This document shows positions 14,959-22,853 of a stretch of 22,853 nucleotides of DNA, piece after piece. Source of the DNA: CAZGTQ01 sp964528575 (GTDB lineage: Bacteria > Planctomycetota > UBA1135 > GCA-002686595); the NCBI GenBank assembly GCA_964528575.1, contig CAZGTQ010000170.1:1-22853 (forward strand), written 5' to 3'. Below the pieces are notes generated by a model that had not been told where the DNA came from, did not search any database, and saw only the letters and a list, made by a program, of their open reading frames with translations. A program made the translations under genes and the position numbers. Position 1 is the first letter of the stretch. Every line of letters starts with the position of its first letter.

Positions 14959-15987
14959 GTGGACGAGTACGCGAACCGGCACCGCGAGCCGACGCGGCCG
15001 CGCTGGCGGGCCGCGTTGGCGCTGACGGCGTTCCTCGCCCTGGCCGCCGCGAGCCTCGGCGCCGCCTGCGCGCGCTGGGTGTGGTTCGGCGAGCTGCTGG
15101 CCAACCTGCGCTGGTACCTGGGCCTGTTCGGCTGCGCGACGGTGCTGGCGCTCGCATGGATCCGCCGCCCGTGGCTCGCGTGCGCGGCGGCGGTCCTCGC
15201 GCTCGCACACCTCGCTCCCTCGCTGCTGCTCTGGACGCAGTCGCCCGGCGCGCCGGCGCCCTCCGGGGGCGGCGAGCGCCTCGTCGTCGTGACGGCGAAC
15301 CTCGCGTTCTTCAACCGCTCGGCCGCACGCGTGCACGCGTTCCTCGTCGACGCGGACGCCGACGTGGTCGCGCTGCAGGAGGTCAGCCCGTTCTGGAGCG
15401 AGCAGATCGACCAGTGGCGCCACCTCTTCCCCCACCAGATCGTGTGCCTGCCCGACGAGCCCCCGCCGCCCGACACGTTCGGCATCGCGCTGCTCTCGCG
15501 CCACCCGTTCGCGACGCACCGGCGCGGCGGCGAGGAGCTCGGGACGCCGTGGATCGTCGCGGACGTCGAGGTCTTCGGCGACGAGGGCGCGCCGATCCGC
15601 GTCGTCGCGGCGCACCCGACGCGCCCGGGCGCCGCGCACCGCATCGCGCGCCGCGACCGCCAGATCCTCGGTCTCGTCGATGCGGTCGCGTGGGACGCGC
15701 GCACGGTCCTGCTCGCCGACCTGAACGCGACGCGCTACTCGCCGATCTGGAGCGATCTCGTCGAGCGCACCGGGCTGCGCGACGCGCGCCGCGGCTTCGG
15801 CCGCCTCGCGACGTGGCGCGCGAGCGTCGGCCCGCTCTCCGCGTGGCTCGCGCTCGACCAGATCCTCGTCGGCTCCGCGTTCGCGGTCGAGGACTGCCGC
15901 ATCGGGCCGAACCTCGCGAGCGACCACCGCCCGCTGCTCGCGACGCTGCGCGTGGCGCGGCGCGCGGAGCCGGGCGCGGCGCGCTGA
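14959..15987 (+). CDS. Membrane-anchored endonuclease/exonuclease/phosphatase-family protein
   Basis: 342 residues. The N-terminus has three hydrophobic segments (about 17-38, 52-68, 72-92), then an EEP (DNase I-like) domain from residue 107. Metal and catalytic residues of the family are visible: N114 in TANLAFF, E141 in ALQEVS, H219 in AAHPTRPG, D254/N256 in LADLNAT, D300 in LALDQILVG and D322/H323 in SDHRPLLATL. The domain order suggests the catalytic part faces outside or the periplasm. Members cut phosphodiesters in nucleic acids, phosphoinositides or sphingolipids, so the substrate is open. The start is GTG at 14959, without a clear ribosome binding site. It converges with the four-TM gene. 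Confidence 0.9.
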   Translation: MDEYANRHREPTRPRWRAALALTAFLALAAASLGAACARWVWFGELLANLRWYLGLFGCATVLALAWIRRPWLACAAAVLALAHLAPSLLLWTQSPGAPAPSGGGERLVVVTANLAFFNRSAARVHAFLVDADADVVALQEVSPFWSEQIDQWRHLFPHQIVCLPDEPPPPDTFGIALLSRHPFATHRRGGEELGTPWIVADVEVFGDEGAPIRVVAAHPTRPGAAHRIARRDRQILGLVDAVAWDARTVLLADLNATRYSPIWSDLVERTGLRDARRGFGRLATWRASVGPLSAWLALDQILVGSAFAVEDCRIGPNLASDHRPLLATLRVARRAEPGAAR

Positions 15988-16018
15988 AGCGGCGAGATCG
16001 TCGCGCGACGGGCGCGCT

Positions 16019-16591
16019 CTACGACGGCGCGCCGCCGGGCCACAGCCACGCGAACGCTGCGGCGGTCAGCGCGGCGTAGATCAGACCGTCGATCATGTAG
16101 ACGAGCGTGCTCGACCAGCGCTTCCCGATCCAGATCGAGTCCGACGGGATCGCCCAGGCGTAGGCGAGCCAGGACGCGACGCCGACGATCTGGAAGACCT
16201 GCATCGCGTCGGCGCCCGGCGCGACGGTCGCGCGCGCGACGTAGCCCACGAGCAGCGAGACGACCAGCGTGTACGCGAACCACTGGCCCAGGAAGGGCCC
16301 CAGCTTCACCGCGCCGTTCTCGCGCACGAACATGACGGCGTTCGGCCCTTCGGCGAGCTTGCGCTGCATCTCGGGGGAGGCCATCTCCTTGCTGTCCTGG
16401 CAGTACGGCAGCACGTACTTGCCCGGGACCGGGGAGGCCTTGCGGATCGCCGCCCGCACCTCGTCCTCGTTGGGCAGCGTCTTGTATTCGGACTGGTGCC
16501 ACTTGACGACCATGTGGATCAGCGAGCTCGCGATGAAGACGAGCACCGCCGCGATCAGCGCGGGCAGGAGCAATGCGGACCAAGCGACCAT
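16019..16591 (-). CDS. Conserved four-transmembrane protein of unknown function
   Basis: 190 residues. The ATG at 16589-16591 has AAGGAGG 7 bases upstream, an excellent site. Hydrophobic segments lie at about 5-29, 101-122, 130-149 and 164-186. Between the first and second is a soluble loop of about 70 residues (VKWHQSEYKTLPNEDEV... VPGKYVLPYC... SPEMQRKLAEGP). The pattern of a 'WH.S.Y..LP.E' start and a final 'DGLIYALLTA..F.WLWP' helix is one I associate with a widespread but uncharacterised membrane family in Planctomycetota and related phyla. It follows the TPR lipoprotein gene by 107 bases and converges with the EEP gene. Confidence 0.9.
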   Translation of the reverse strand: MVAWSALLLPALIAAVLVFIASSLIHMVVKWHQSEYKTLPNEDEVRAAIRKASPVPGKYVLPYCQDSKEMASPEMQRKLAEGPNAVMFVRENGAVKLGPFLGQWFAYTLVVSLLVGYVARATVAPGADAMQVFQIVGVASWLAYAWAIPSDSIWIGKRWSSTLVYMIDGLIYAALTAAAFAWLWPGGAPS

Positions 16592-16698
16592 GAGGCGACC
16601 TCCTTGCGAACAGGAGTGCCAACAGGGAAGCGACGGCGCCAGTGCGGACCGGGCCTTCCGCGAGCGAAAGCGGGAGCGACGCCGCCAGCACGGCCAAG

Positions 16699-17709
16699 CT
16701 AGGGCGCGGTCTCGGCGAGCAGCGCGTCGACCGTCGCCAGCTCGCCGGGGCCCCACTGCGCGGCGCCGGCGGCGTCGAGCCGACGGCGGGCCTCTTCCAG
16801 GTGCGCGCGCGCGGCGGCGCGGTCGCCGCGGGCGAGCGCGAGCTGGCCGAGCTCGCGGTGCGCGAAGCCGAGCCACTCCTGCGCGGTCGCGTCCGACTCG
16901 TCGCGCTCGAGCCGCTCCGCCGCCCACGCGCGCGTCGACTCGAGCAGCACCTCGGCCTCGTCGAGCGAGCCGACCATGCGCAACGCGTGGCCGACCGACC
17001 AGTCGGCGACGCGGCGCGCGACCTCGTCGCCGCGGGCGTGGTGGTGCACGCGCGCCTCGCGCAGCGCGGCGAGCGCCTCGTCGTGGCGGCCGAGCTCGTC
17101 GTACGTCCAGCCGAGGTTGTTCCACAGCGGGCCGAGCCAGCGCTCCGCGCCCGCCTCCGCGGCGGCGATGCCGCGCTGCGCCCACTCGATGCGCTCGGCG
17201 GGCGGAGCGACGAGCGCGACCATGTGCGCCGCGTCGACCGCGCGGTCGTGCAGCGAGAGCGCGACGCAGTACGCGTACAGCGCCTCGAACGTCGCGCGCG
17301 CGTCCGCGAGCCGCTCGCGCTTCCACTCCACGCGGCCGCGCACGCCGAGGTAGCGCGACCAGCCGAGCGGCTCCGCGTCGCGCGCCTGCTCGGCGGCGCG
17401 CGCGAGCCAGCGCTCGGCCTCGTCGACCTCGCCCCTCAGCAGCCGGCCGCGCGCGACCTGCGCGAGCGCTTCGGCGAGGCACGCTCCCCCGGCGTCCGCG
17501 GCGGCGGCCGCGCGCTCGTAGATCCGTGTCGCCTCGTCGTACGCGCGGGCGGTGAAGGCTTCGTCGCCGCGCGCGAGCAGCTCGGCGCATGTCTCGGGAT
17601 CGCTCGTCACGGCGCTCTCCTCTCGTACGGGTTCGCCCCGGCCGGCACAGCCCGTGCAAACGAGCGCGACGACGGCGGGCACGAGCTGCAGGGCTGCTCG
17701 GGACCTCAT
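16699..17709 (-). CDS. Probable lipoprotein with TPR-like helical repeats
   Basis: 336 residues. Residues 1-21 are a signal sequence ending VCTGC, an acceptable though imperfect lipobox (Cys instead of Leu at -3), with C21 as the lipidated residue. From about residue 40 the protein is built of helix-turn-helix TPR-like repeats: 'LLARGDEAFTARAYDEATRIYERA', 'ALAQVARGRLLRGEVDEAERWLARA', 'LGWTYDELGRHDEALAALREAR', 'LGQLALARGDRAAARAHLEEAR'. These usually mediate protein contacts at the membrane. ATG at 17707-17709 has only a weak ribosome binding site. It is divergent from the Lon-type protease across a 59-base gap. Confidence 0.88.
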   Translation of the reverse strand: MRSRAALQLVPAVVALVCTGCAGRGEPVREESAVTSDPETCAELLARGDEAFTARAYDEATRIYERAAAAADAGGACLAEALAQVARGRLLRGEVDEAERWLARAAEQARDAEPLGWSRYLGVRGRVEWKRERLADARATFEALYAYCVALSLHDRAVDAAHMVALVAPPAERIEWAQRGIAAAEAGAERWLGPLWNNLGWTYDELGRHDEALAALREARVHHHARGDEVARRVADWSVGHALRMVGSLDEAEVLLESTRAWAAERLERDESDATAQEWLGFAHRELGQLALARGDRAAARAHLEEARRRLDAAGAAQWGPGELATVDALLAETAP

Positions 17710-17728
17710 CGGCGCCAGGATACGCCGC

Positions 17729-17734
17729 TACAAT
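17729..17734 (+). promoter_or_regulatory. Possible -10 element of the Lon-type gene
   Basis: TACAAT stands out in the 59-base divergent gap and differs from the TATAAT consensus by one base. It lies 34 bases before the ATG. No good -35 sequence is seen at the expected distance, so this is weak. Confidence 0.3.
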
Positions 17735-17768
17735 CCCCGCCCGCACGACGCGCCTCACGGAGATCCGC

Positions 17769-20222
17769 ATGACTTTCGACGAGCCCCTCGCCGCCGGCGC
17801 CCTCCGCTGGCGGTGCGACCCCGCCTCGCTCCCGTTCGAGACGACGGCCGACGTCGAGCCCATCGCGGGCATCGTCGGCCAGCCGTCGGCGATCGAGGCG
17901 CTGCGCTTCGGGATCGAGTGCGACGCACCCGGGCAGAACGTCTTCGTGCGCGGCCTGGCGGGCTCGGGCCGCATGACGCTCGTCGCGCGCCTGCTCGACG
18001 AGCTGCGGCCGACGTGCACGGCGCGCTACGACCGCTGCTACGTGCACAACTTCACGCAGCCCGACCGGCCGCGGCTCGTCACGCTGCCCGCGGGCAAGGG
18101 CCGCGCGTTCCGGCGCTTCGTGCGCGAGCTCGCGGCGTTCGTGCGCGACGAGCTGCGCGAAGCGCTCGACGCCGAGCCCGTGCGCGCGCGGCGCCAGGCG
18201 GTGCAGGACGCGGCCCAGGAGCGGATGGCGAAGGTCAGCGAACCGTTCGAGCAGGCGTTGAAGGAGGCGGGGCTCGCGCTCGTGTCGCTCCAGGTCGGCC
18301 GCGGCACGCAGACGGCGATCTTCCCCGCGGTCGCCGGCAAGGCGATGGCGCCCGAGGAGTACGCGCAGCATCACGAGCAGGGCGAGGTCTCGGACGAGGA
18401 CTGGGAGCGCTACCGCGCGAACGTCGACTCGTTCAAGAAGGAGCTCGACGATGTCGCGACCGAGGTCGGGCGCATCCGGCGCGAGGGCGAGCGCGCGACC
18501 GAAGCGCTCGTCGAGGAGGCGGCGCGCGCGATGCTGAGCGAGCGCGCGCGCGTCGTCCACACCGCCTTCGGCGGCGCCGACGTGGAGGCGTTCCTCGCGG
18601 AGCTCGTCGACGACGCGGTCGACAACGTGCTCACGCCGCCGGGTCCGAACGAGGACGATCCCACGCGGCTGTACGGCGTGAACGTCGTGCAGCAGGCGGA
18701 GGAGGGCGAGCGCAGCCCGGTCGTGATCGAGACCACGCCGTCGCTCGTCAACCTGCTCGGAACCGTCGAGCGCGAATGGAGCCGCCGCGGCCCCGGCGCC
18801 AGCGACTACCGCATGATCCGCTCGGGCGCGCTGCTGCGCGCCGACGGCGGCTACCTGATCCTCGACGCGCGCGACGTGCTCACCGAGCCGGGCGCGTGGA
18901 AGGTGCTCGTGCGCACGCTGCGCACGAGCAAGCTCGAGATCGTGCCGCCGGACGTCGGCTCGCCGTGGTGGAGCCCGAGCGTGAAGCCCGAGCCGATCGC
19001 CGTGCGCGTGCGGGTCGTGCTCGTCGGCGACGCCGGGCTGTACTACGTGCTCGACGCGCACGATCCCGACTTCGGCGACCTGTTCAAGGTGCTCGCCGAC
19101 TTCGACAGCCACGTCGACCGCGAGCCCGACGGCGTGCGCCAGTACGCCGGCGTCGTCGCGCGGATCGCGCGCGAGGAGCACCTGCTGCCGTTCCACCGCA
19201 CGGCGATCGCCGCGCTCGCCGAGCACGGCGCGCGCATCGCGTCGCGCGGCGGCAAGCTGACCGCCCGCTTCGCGCGCATCGCCGACATCGCGCGCGAGGG
19301 CGCGTTCCTCGCGAACAAGAGCGGCGCCCAGAACGTCTCGGGCGACGACGTGCGCGCGGCGGTGCTGCGGACGCGCCAGCGCGCGGACCTGCCCTCGCGC
19401 CGCTTCCAGTCGCTGCTGCGCGACGGGACCATCCTCGTGCAGACGCAGGGCCGCGTCGTCGGGCAGGTCAACGGGCTCGCCGTCATCCAGGCCGGTCCGC
19501 TGACGTACGGTTTTCCCGCGCGCATCACCGCGACGATCGGCGCGGGCCACGCCGGCATCATCGACATCGAGGGCAAGGCCTCGCTCTCGGGCTCGATCCA
19601 CACGAAGGGCTTCCAGATCCTCGGCGGGTGCCTGCGCAGCCTGTTGCGCTCCGACCACGCGCTCTCGTTCAGCGCGTCCCTCGCGTTCGAGCAGAGCTAC
19701 GGCGGCATCGACGGCGACTCCGCGTCGGGCGCGCAGATGGTCTGCCTGCTCTCGGCGCTGACGAACGTGCCGCTGCGCCAGGACCTCGCGATCACCGGCG
19801 CGCTCGACCAGTTCGGGCGCATCCAGGCGATCGGCGGCGTGAACGAGAAGATCGAGGGCTTCTTCGAGGCGTGCAAGAACCAGGGGCTCACCGGCACGCA
19901 GGGCGTCCTGGTCCCGCGCTCGAACGCGGACGAGCTGATGCTGCGCGACGAGGTCGTCGCCGCGTGCGCCGAGGGCAGGTTCCACGTGTACGCCGTCGGG
20001 CACGTGCGCGAGGCGCTCGAGCTCTTCACGGGCGTGAAGGCGGGCGAGCGCGGCGAGGACGGCGACTATCCGGAGGGCACGCTGCTCGCGCTCGCCGTCG
20101 AGCGCGCGAGCGAGTACTGGGTGCGCACGCTGCAGCAGCCGGTGCTCGTCGAGGACGAGGAGCTCGTGCCGTCGGCCCCCGAGGAGCTCGAAGAAGCGGC
20201 GGAGGACGTCGCGCAGGAGTGA
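17769..20222 (+). CDS. Lon-related ATP-dependent protease (YcbZ/LonB-like)
   Basis: 817 residues, the size of the Lon-related family represented by E. coli YcbZ. ATG at 17769-17771 has GGAG 6 bases upstream. The N-terminal AAA part starts with VGQPSAIEALRFGI and a P-loop-like GLAGSGRMT (62-70), where Arg68 replaces the usual Lys. A long helical insert runs about 115-290 (coiled-coil-like). RADGGYLILDARDVL (358-371) is the Walker B region. The C-terminal Lon protease domain has the nucleophile S651 in GIDGDSASGAQ and K694 in GGVNEKIEGFFEAC, the Ser-Lys dyad. It should be a cytosolic ATPase-linked protease; substrates unknown. It ends 15 bases from the convergent ThuA gene. Confidence 0.93.
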   Translation: MTFDEPLAAGALRWRCDPASLPFETTADVEPIAGIVGQPSAIEALRFGIECDAPGQNVFVRGLAGSGRMTLVARLLDELRPTCTARYDRCYVHNFTQPDRPRLVTLPAGKGRAFRRFVRELAAFVRDELREALDAEPVRARRQAVQDAAQERMAKVSEPFEQALKEAGLALVSLQVGRGTQTAIFPAVAGKAMAPEEYAQHHEQGEVSDEDWERYRANVDSFKKELDDVATEVGRIRREGERATEALVEEAARAMLSERARVVHTAFGGADVEAFLAELVDDAVDNVLTPPGPNEDDPTRLYGVNVVQQAEEGERSPVVIETTPSLVNLLGTVEREWSRRGPGASDYRMIRSGALLRADGGYLILDARDVLTEPGAWKVLVRTLRTSKLEIVPPDVGSPWWSPSVKPEPIAVRVRVVLVGDAGLYYVLDAHDPDFGDLFKVLADFDSHVDREPDGVRQYAGVVARIAREEHLLPFHRTAIAALAEHGARIASRGGKLTARFARIADIAREGAFLANKSGAQNVSGDDVRAAVLRTRQRADLPSRRFQSLLRDGTILVQTQGRVVGQVNGLAVIQAGPLTYGFPARITATIGAGHAGIIDIEGKASLSGSIHTKGFQILGGCLRSLLRSDHALSFSASLAFEQSYGGIDGDSASGAQMVCLLSALTNVPLRQDLAITGALDQFGRIQAIGGVNEKIEGFFEACKNQGLTGTQGVLVPRSNADELMLRDEVVAACAEGRFHVYAVGHVREALELFTGVKAGERGEDGDYPEGTLLALAVERASEYWVRTLQQPVLVEDEELVPSAPEELEEAAEDVAQE

Positions 20223-20237
20223 CGCCGCAGCGCCGGG

Positions 20238-21035
20238 TCAGCCGTCCACCGCGCGTCCCAGGCACCAGTGCACCGCGTTGACGAGCAGCCGTCGCACCGG
20301 CGCGAGCTCGAAGTCCGCGCGCTCGCCGAGCGAGGTGTAGAACGCCCGCCGTCCGCCGCTCGTGCGCGCCCAAGCGACGGGCTCGAGCTCCGTGCGGCTG
20401 CGGTCGGAGTCGATCGCGGTGCCGGTGAGCAGCACCGTGCAGTCCTGCGGCAGCGGATTGACGTGGTAGAGCCACGCGCTCGACTCGAACGGCGTCGCCA
20501 CCCCGTCGAGGATCGGGTGCTCGCGCGACGCGTCCGCGCGCCGCACCGTCGTGCGCGAGCCGTGGCCGTAGTGGTAGAGCCAGCGCTGGCCGAACAGCTC
20601 CGTCCCGAAACCGTCGTTCCACTCCGCGCGCGGGTCCTCGGGCGGGTACAGGAACGCGTGCGTGCTCGTGCGCAGGCCGAGCACGGGCCGGCCGGAGCGG
20701 ACGTAGGAGAGCACGTGCTCGAGCTGCTCGTCCGGCAGCGTGCGGTAGCGCAGGTAGAAGACCGCGAGGTCCGCGTGCGCGAGCGCCTCGAGCCCGGGCA
20801 CGTCGTCGCGCGCCCGGGCGACGAGCAGCACGCAGTCGAGGCCGTGGCGCTCCTCGAGCAGGCGCGCGAGCTCTGCGAGCGTCTCCGCGGACCCGTGCTC
20901 GTCCTCGCCGGCGACGAGCACGACGCGCGGCGCGCCGGCATCTTCCGAATCGAACGAGCGGACGCCGTGCGCGGGCGCCGCGGCGGCGCAGCCGAGCGCG
21001 ACGAGGACGAGCGGCAGGAAGCGGAGCGCGGCCAT
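20238..21035 (-). CDS. ThuA-domain lipoprotein
   Basis: 265 residues. Residues 1-16 form a lipoprotein-type signal ending VALGC, with C16 as the likely lipid site. The rest matches the ThuA-like family (glutamine-amidotransferase-like fold): VVLVAGEDEHGSAET near 38-52, an 'AVFYLRYRTLPDEQLEHVLSYV' stretch (91-112), GLRTSTHAF (120-128), and YHYGHG (154-159). ThuA was named for trehalose utilisation, but most planctomycetal members have no assigned reaction. The ATG at 21033-21035 is the only one, as a stop lies 8 codons upstream. It is 45 bases behind the two-TM gene and probably co-transcribed with it. Confidence 0.92.
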   Translation of the reverse strand: MAALRFLPLVLVALGCAAAAPAHGVRSFDSEDAGAPRVVLVAGEDEHGSAETLAELARLLEERHGLDCVLLVARARDDVPGLEALAHADLAVFYLRYRTLPDEQLEHVLSYVRSGRPVLGLRTSTHAFLYPPEDPRAEWNDGFGTELFGQRWLYHYGHGSRTTVRRADASREHPILDGVATPFESSAWLYHVNPLPQDCTVLLTGTAIDSDRSRTELEPVAWARTSGGRRAFYTSLGERADFELAPVRRLLVNAVHWCLGRAVDG

Positions 21036-21080
21036 CGCGCGCCACGATACTCCGCATCAGAGCTCGTCGGAGACGGGCTC

Positions 21081-21770
21081 CTAGCTCGCCGTCGCGTCGC
21101 GCACGCGGATCTCGACCTCCTCGCGGTAGTCGGGCAGGCCGGCGACCGAGGCCTCGAAGACGACCATCCAGACGAACCAGCGCCGTCGTTTGCGCCAGCT
21201 CGGGCGCGCCTGGGCGGGGATCGCGAAGCGCGCGCTCCCGCTCGCGATCCGCTCGGGCTCGACGAACGTCACCGGCCCGACCGTGTCGAGCAGCTCGTAC
21301 TGCGTGCCGACGTGCTCGCGCCTCGGCGTCGTCGACGCGTCGGCGTCGGGAGCATAGCGGCGCGACTCCAGGTGCACGCGCAGGTCGCGCAAGCGCGTCG
21401 TCGGCCGGTCGAAGCGCCACGCGATCTCGACCTCCTCGCCCGGGGCGGGGACGCGGCACGGCAGGAGCTCGATGCGCGGGTGGAGCGCGCACAAGAGCTC
21501 GCGGCCGATCGTGCCGAGAAACCAGAGCGCCGCGACGCCGAACGCGGCGAACGCGAGCCAGCGGAGCCAGGCGAGCTCGACGGGCACGATGCCGAAGAAG
21601 AAGTCGCCGAAGAGCTCGAACCCGGTGTAGAGCATGCCGGCGAGCGCGACCGCGCCCATCCAGGCGCGCTGGAGGGGCGTCGACCAACGCCGCGGCCGCC
21701 GGCTCCGCGCCCGCGCCCCGGTCGTCCGTCTCGGGCCCGCGCCCGCCTCGCTCTGCGCCTCGATCTCCAT
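21081..21770 (-). CDS. Two-transmembrane protein with beta-rich domain, unknown
   Basis: 229 residues. A basic N-terminus (11-35, many Arg) precedes hydrophobic segments at about 36-59 and 68-88. Residues about 97-229 are beta-rich, with 'PGEEVEIAWRFDRPTTRLRDLRVHLESRRY' and 'GPVTFVEPERIASGSARFAIP' patterns that resemble an arrestin- or immunoglobulin-like fold. No family is recognised. ATG at 21768-21770 has GAGG only 3 bases upstream, so the start is moderately sure. Upstream, a 120-base gap separates it from a divergent membrane-protein gene. Confidence 0.8.
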   Translation of the reverse strand: MEIEAQSEAGAGPRRTTGARARSRRPRRWSTPLQRAWMGAVALAGMLYTGFELFGDFFFGIVPVELAWLRWLAFAAFGVAALWFLGTIGRELLCALHPRIELLPCRVPAPGEEVEIAWRFDRPTTRLRDLRVHLESRRYAPDADASTTPRREHVGTQYELLDTVGPVTFVEPERIASGSARFAIPAQARPSWRKRRRWFVWMVVFEASVAGLPDYREEVEIRVRDATAS

Positions 21771-21890
21771 CGCCCTCGCGGCGCCACCGTACCGCGCGGC
21801 CGCGCCGGCATTCGCGGCCGGCCGGCGAGATCGTCGAAATGTCCCGCCGCGCCGGCGCAGAACGGCTCCGGACCCCCCACCCCCGACAGC

Positions 21891-22538
21891 ATGGCCGAAG
21901 CACCCCAAGGCGAGCCGCCCCGAGCCGCCCCCGCCGTCCCGTTGGCGCCCCCCGCGGCGTCCTTCGAGCGCGGCGAGCTCATCGCGCTGCTCGCGCGCCC
22001 CGACCGCGCGCTGCAGCAGATCCTCGCCGAGCCGGCGCGGCTGGCGAAGACCGTCGGACGCAGCCCGGCGCTGCTCGTCGCGCTCCTGCTCCTCGTCAGC
22101 GTGCTCTTCGCGCTGCCCTACGGCGCGGTGCTCGACGCGGGACGCGTCTGGCGCATCGCGCTCCTCTTCGTGGGCACGCTCGGCATCTGCCTGCCGTCGC
22201 TGCAGGTGTTCAGCGCGTACATCGGCTACCGCGTCGACCCGGCGCAGAGCGTGGCTCTGGGTCTCGTGATGACGGCGGTCGCGGCGCTCTTCACGTTCGG
22301 CTTCTTCCCGATCCTGTGGTTCCTGCGCGCGACGATGGCCGAGGACTCGACGATCACGCCGCAGCACCTGTCCGTGCTGCTGATCGTCTTCTCGCTCGCC
22401 GCGGGCGTCGTGCACCTCGTCCGCTGCCTCGTGGCGCTCGACGGCGCGCGGCCCGGCTACCCGCTGCTGCTCGCGTTCTGGCAGCTCCTGTACGCGTTCA
22501 TCGCGTACCGCATGGCGCTGCTGCTCGACCTGGCCTGA
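21891..22538 (+). CDS. Polytopic membrane protein, unknown
   Basis: 215 residues. A Pro/Ala-rich soluble N-terminus (1-55) is followed by about five hydrophobic segments (59-79, 88-109, 121-146, 159-181, 190-212). The segment LPYGAVLDAGRVWRIALLF... LPSLQVFSAYIGYRVDPAQS... FFPILWFLRATM looks like a conserved family pattern and is echoed in the next gene. The ATG at 21891-21893 has no clear ribosome binding site. The gene is followed after 4 bases by the next gene, so the two form an operon and may be subunits of one membrane complex. Confidence 0.85.
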   Translation: MAEAPQGEPPRAAPAVPLAPPAASFERGELIALLARPDRALQQILAEPARLAKTVGRSPALLVALLLLVSVLFALPYGAVLDAGRVWRIALLFVGTLGICLPSLQVFSAYIGYRVDPAQSVALGLVMTAVAALFTFGFFPILWFLRATMAEDSTITPQHLSVLLIVFSLAAGVVHLVRCLVALDGARPGYPLLLAFWQLLYAFIAYRMALLLDLA

Positions 22539-22542
22539 TCCG

Positions 22543-22853
22543 ATGCTGCGTCGCGGCGCGATCCTCGTGTCGGCGTCCGCGCTCTACGGCTTCACCGTCG
22601 GAGCGGCGCACTCGTGGATCTACGCGGCGCGCAACCTCGTCAAGCTCCCGCTGCTCCTCGTCGCGACCGGGCTCGTCTGCTCGCTCGCGTACTACGTCGT
22701 CGCGCGCGTGCTCGTGCGGATCTCGCTGCGCGACGTGCGCGAGCTCGGCCTCGGGCTCGCCAGCGACCTGTCCGTGCTGCTGGCGAGCCTGAGCGCGCCC
22801 AACGCGTTCGTCGCGCTCGTCCTGCGGGCGACGGACGACGACCGTCTCGGCGA
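22543..22853 (+). CDS. Membrane protein related to its upstream neighbour (cut by right edge)
   Basis: The first 103 codons are visible from the ATG at 22543-22545; the frame is open to the edge. Hydrophobic segments begin near residues 6 and 33, with a third near 70. 'ALYGFTVGAAHSWIYAARNLVKLPLLLV' followed by 'SLLRDVRELGLGL'-like spacing and 'ALVLRATD' parallels the upstream protein's 'ALPYGAVLDAGRVWRIALLF' and 'ILWFLRATM', suggesting a diverged tandem pair. Function unknown. Confidence 0.8.
   Translation, partial: MLRRGAILVSASALYGFTVGAAHSWIYAARNLVKLPLLLVATGLVCSLAYYVVARVLVRISLRDVRELGLGLASDLSVLLASLSAPNAFVALVLRATDDDRLG

Noticed and set aside
13362..15704. Upstream in-frame extension of propeller copy 3
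   Set aside because: It would overlap the whole aldehyde dehydrogenase gene; the signal peptide begins at 13361.
17589..17768. 60-residue N-terminal extension of the Lon-related protease
   Set aside because: It overlaps the divergent lipoprotein gene and is Arg-rich; the ATG at 17769 has a good ribosome binding site.
15990..21836. 14-base match CGGCGAGATCGTCG at 15990-16003 and 21823-21836
   Set aside because: Only two copies, in unrelated gaps, with GC-rich common words; likely chance.
1..22853. CRISPR arrays, insertion sequences, tRNA or rRNA genes, prophage
   Set aside because: No regular spaced repeats, transposase motifs or RNA gene landmarks were seen by eye; a tRNA search program was not available.

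Overview
The window is GC-rich bacterial chromosomal DNA, roughly 70% G+C by eye, with packed genes and gaps that never exceed about 165 bases. No rRNA, tRNA, CRISPR array, insertion sequence or phage gene is visible. The gene content suggests a member of the Planctomycetota: secreted FG-GAP/VCBS propeller proteins ending in a shared C-terminal module, a ThuA-domain lipoprotein, a Lon-related protease and several lineage-type membrane proteins. This placement comes from family content and style and is not proven by a marker gene.

Left part (1-6134, minus strand): a secreted VCBS/FG-GAP protein with calcium-type Asp loops that runs off the left edge; a secreted protein that looks like an all-helical (alpha/alpha) hydrolase with a beta tail; and two family-4 type glycosyltransferases coupled by a GTGA overlap, the upstream one carrying a long C-terminal coiled coil. 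The glycosyltransferases suggest surface glycan synthesis; the two secreted proteins may be outside partners.

6135-8453 (plus strand): a divergent control region with two 14-bp palindromes of one design, TTGAAC-N2-GTTCAA, followed by a three-transmembrane protein, a TetR-family regulator and a branch-1 type nitrilase. The palindromes are the best candidate operators for the TetR protein. They could control both this operon and the divergent glycosyltransferase operon.

8484-13361 (minus strand): three tandem paralogous genes, each encoding a signal peptide, a seven-bladed FG-GAP beta-propeller and a shared ~125-residue C-terminal module that ends in V-[ST]-N-x-V-P-[VI]-x-L-x-P. The first two overlap by ATGA; the third has its own strong ribosome binding site behind an intercistronic hairpin. 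Upstream lies an aldehyde dehydrogenase (13454-14827).

14828-20222: a divergent region with a 13-bp tandem repeat, then a membrane-anchored endonuclease/exonuclease/phosphatase-family protein (plus), a convergent minus pair (TPR lipoprotein and four-TM protein), and a Lon-related AAA protease with the Ser-Lys dyad and an Arg in place of the usual Walker A Lys (plus). 20238-22853: a ThuA-domain lipoprotein and a two-TM protein (minus), and divergently two related multi-TM proteins, the last cut by the right edge.

The strongest candidates for something undescribed are the triple propeller cluster with its shared C-terminal module and the twin-operator TetR/membrane-protein/nitrilase unit. All functions are inferred from sequence reading alone.
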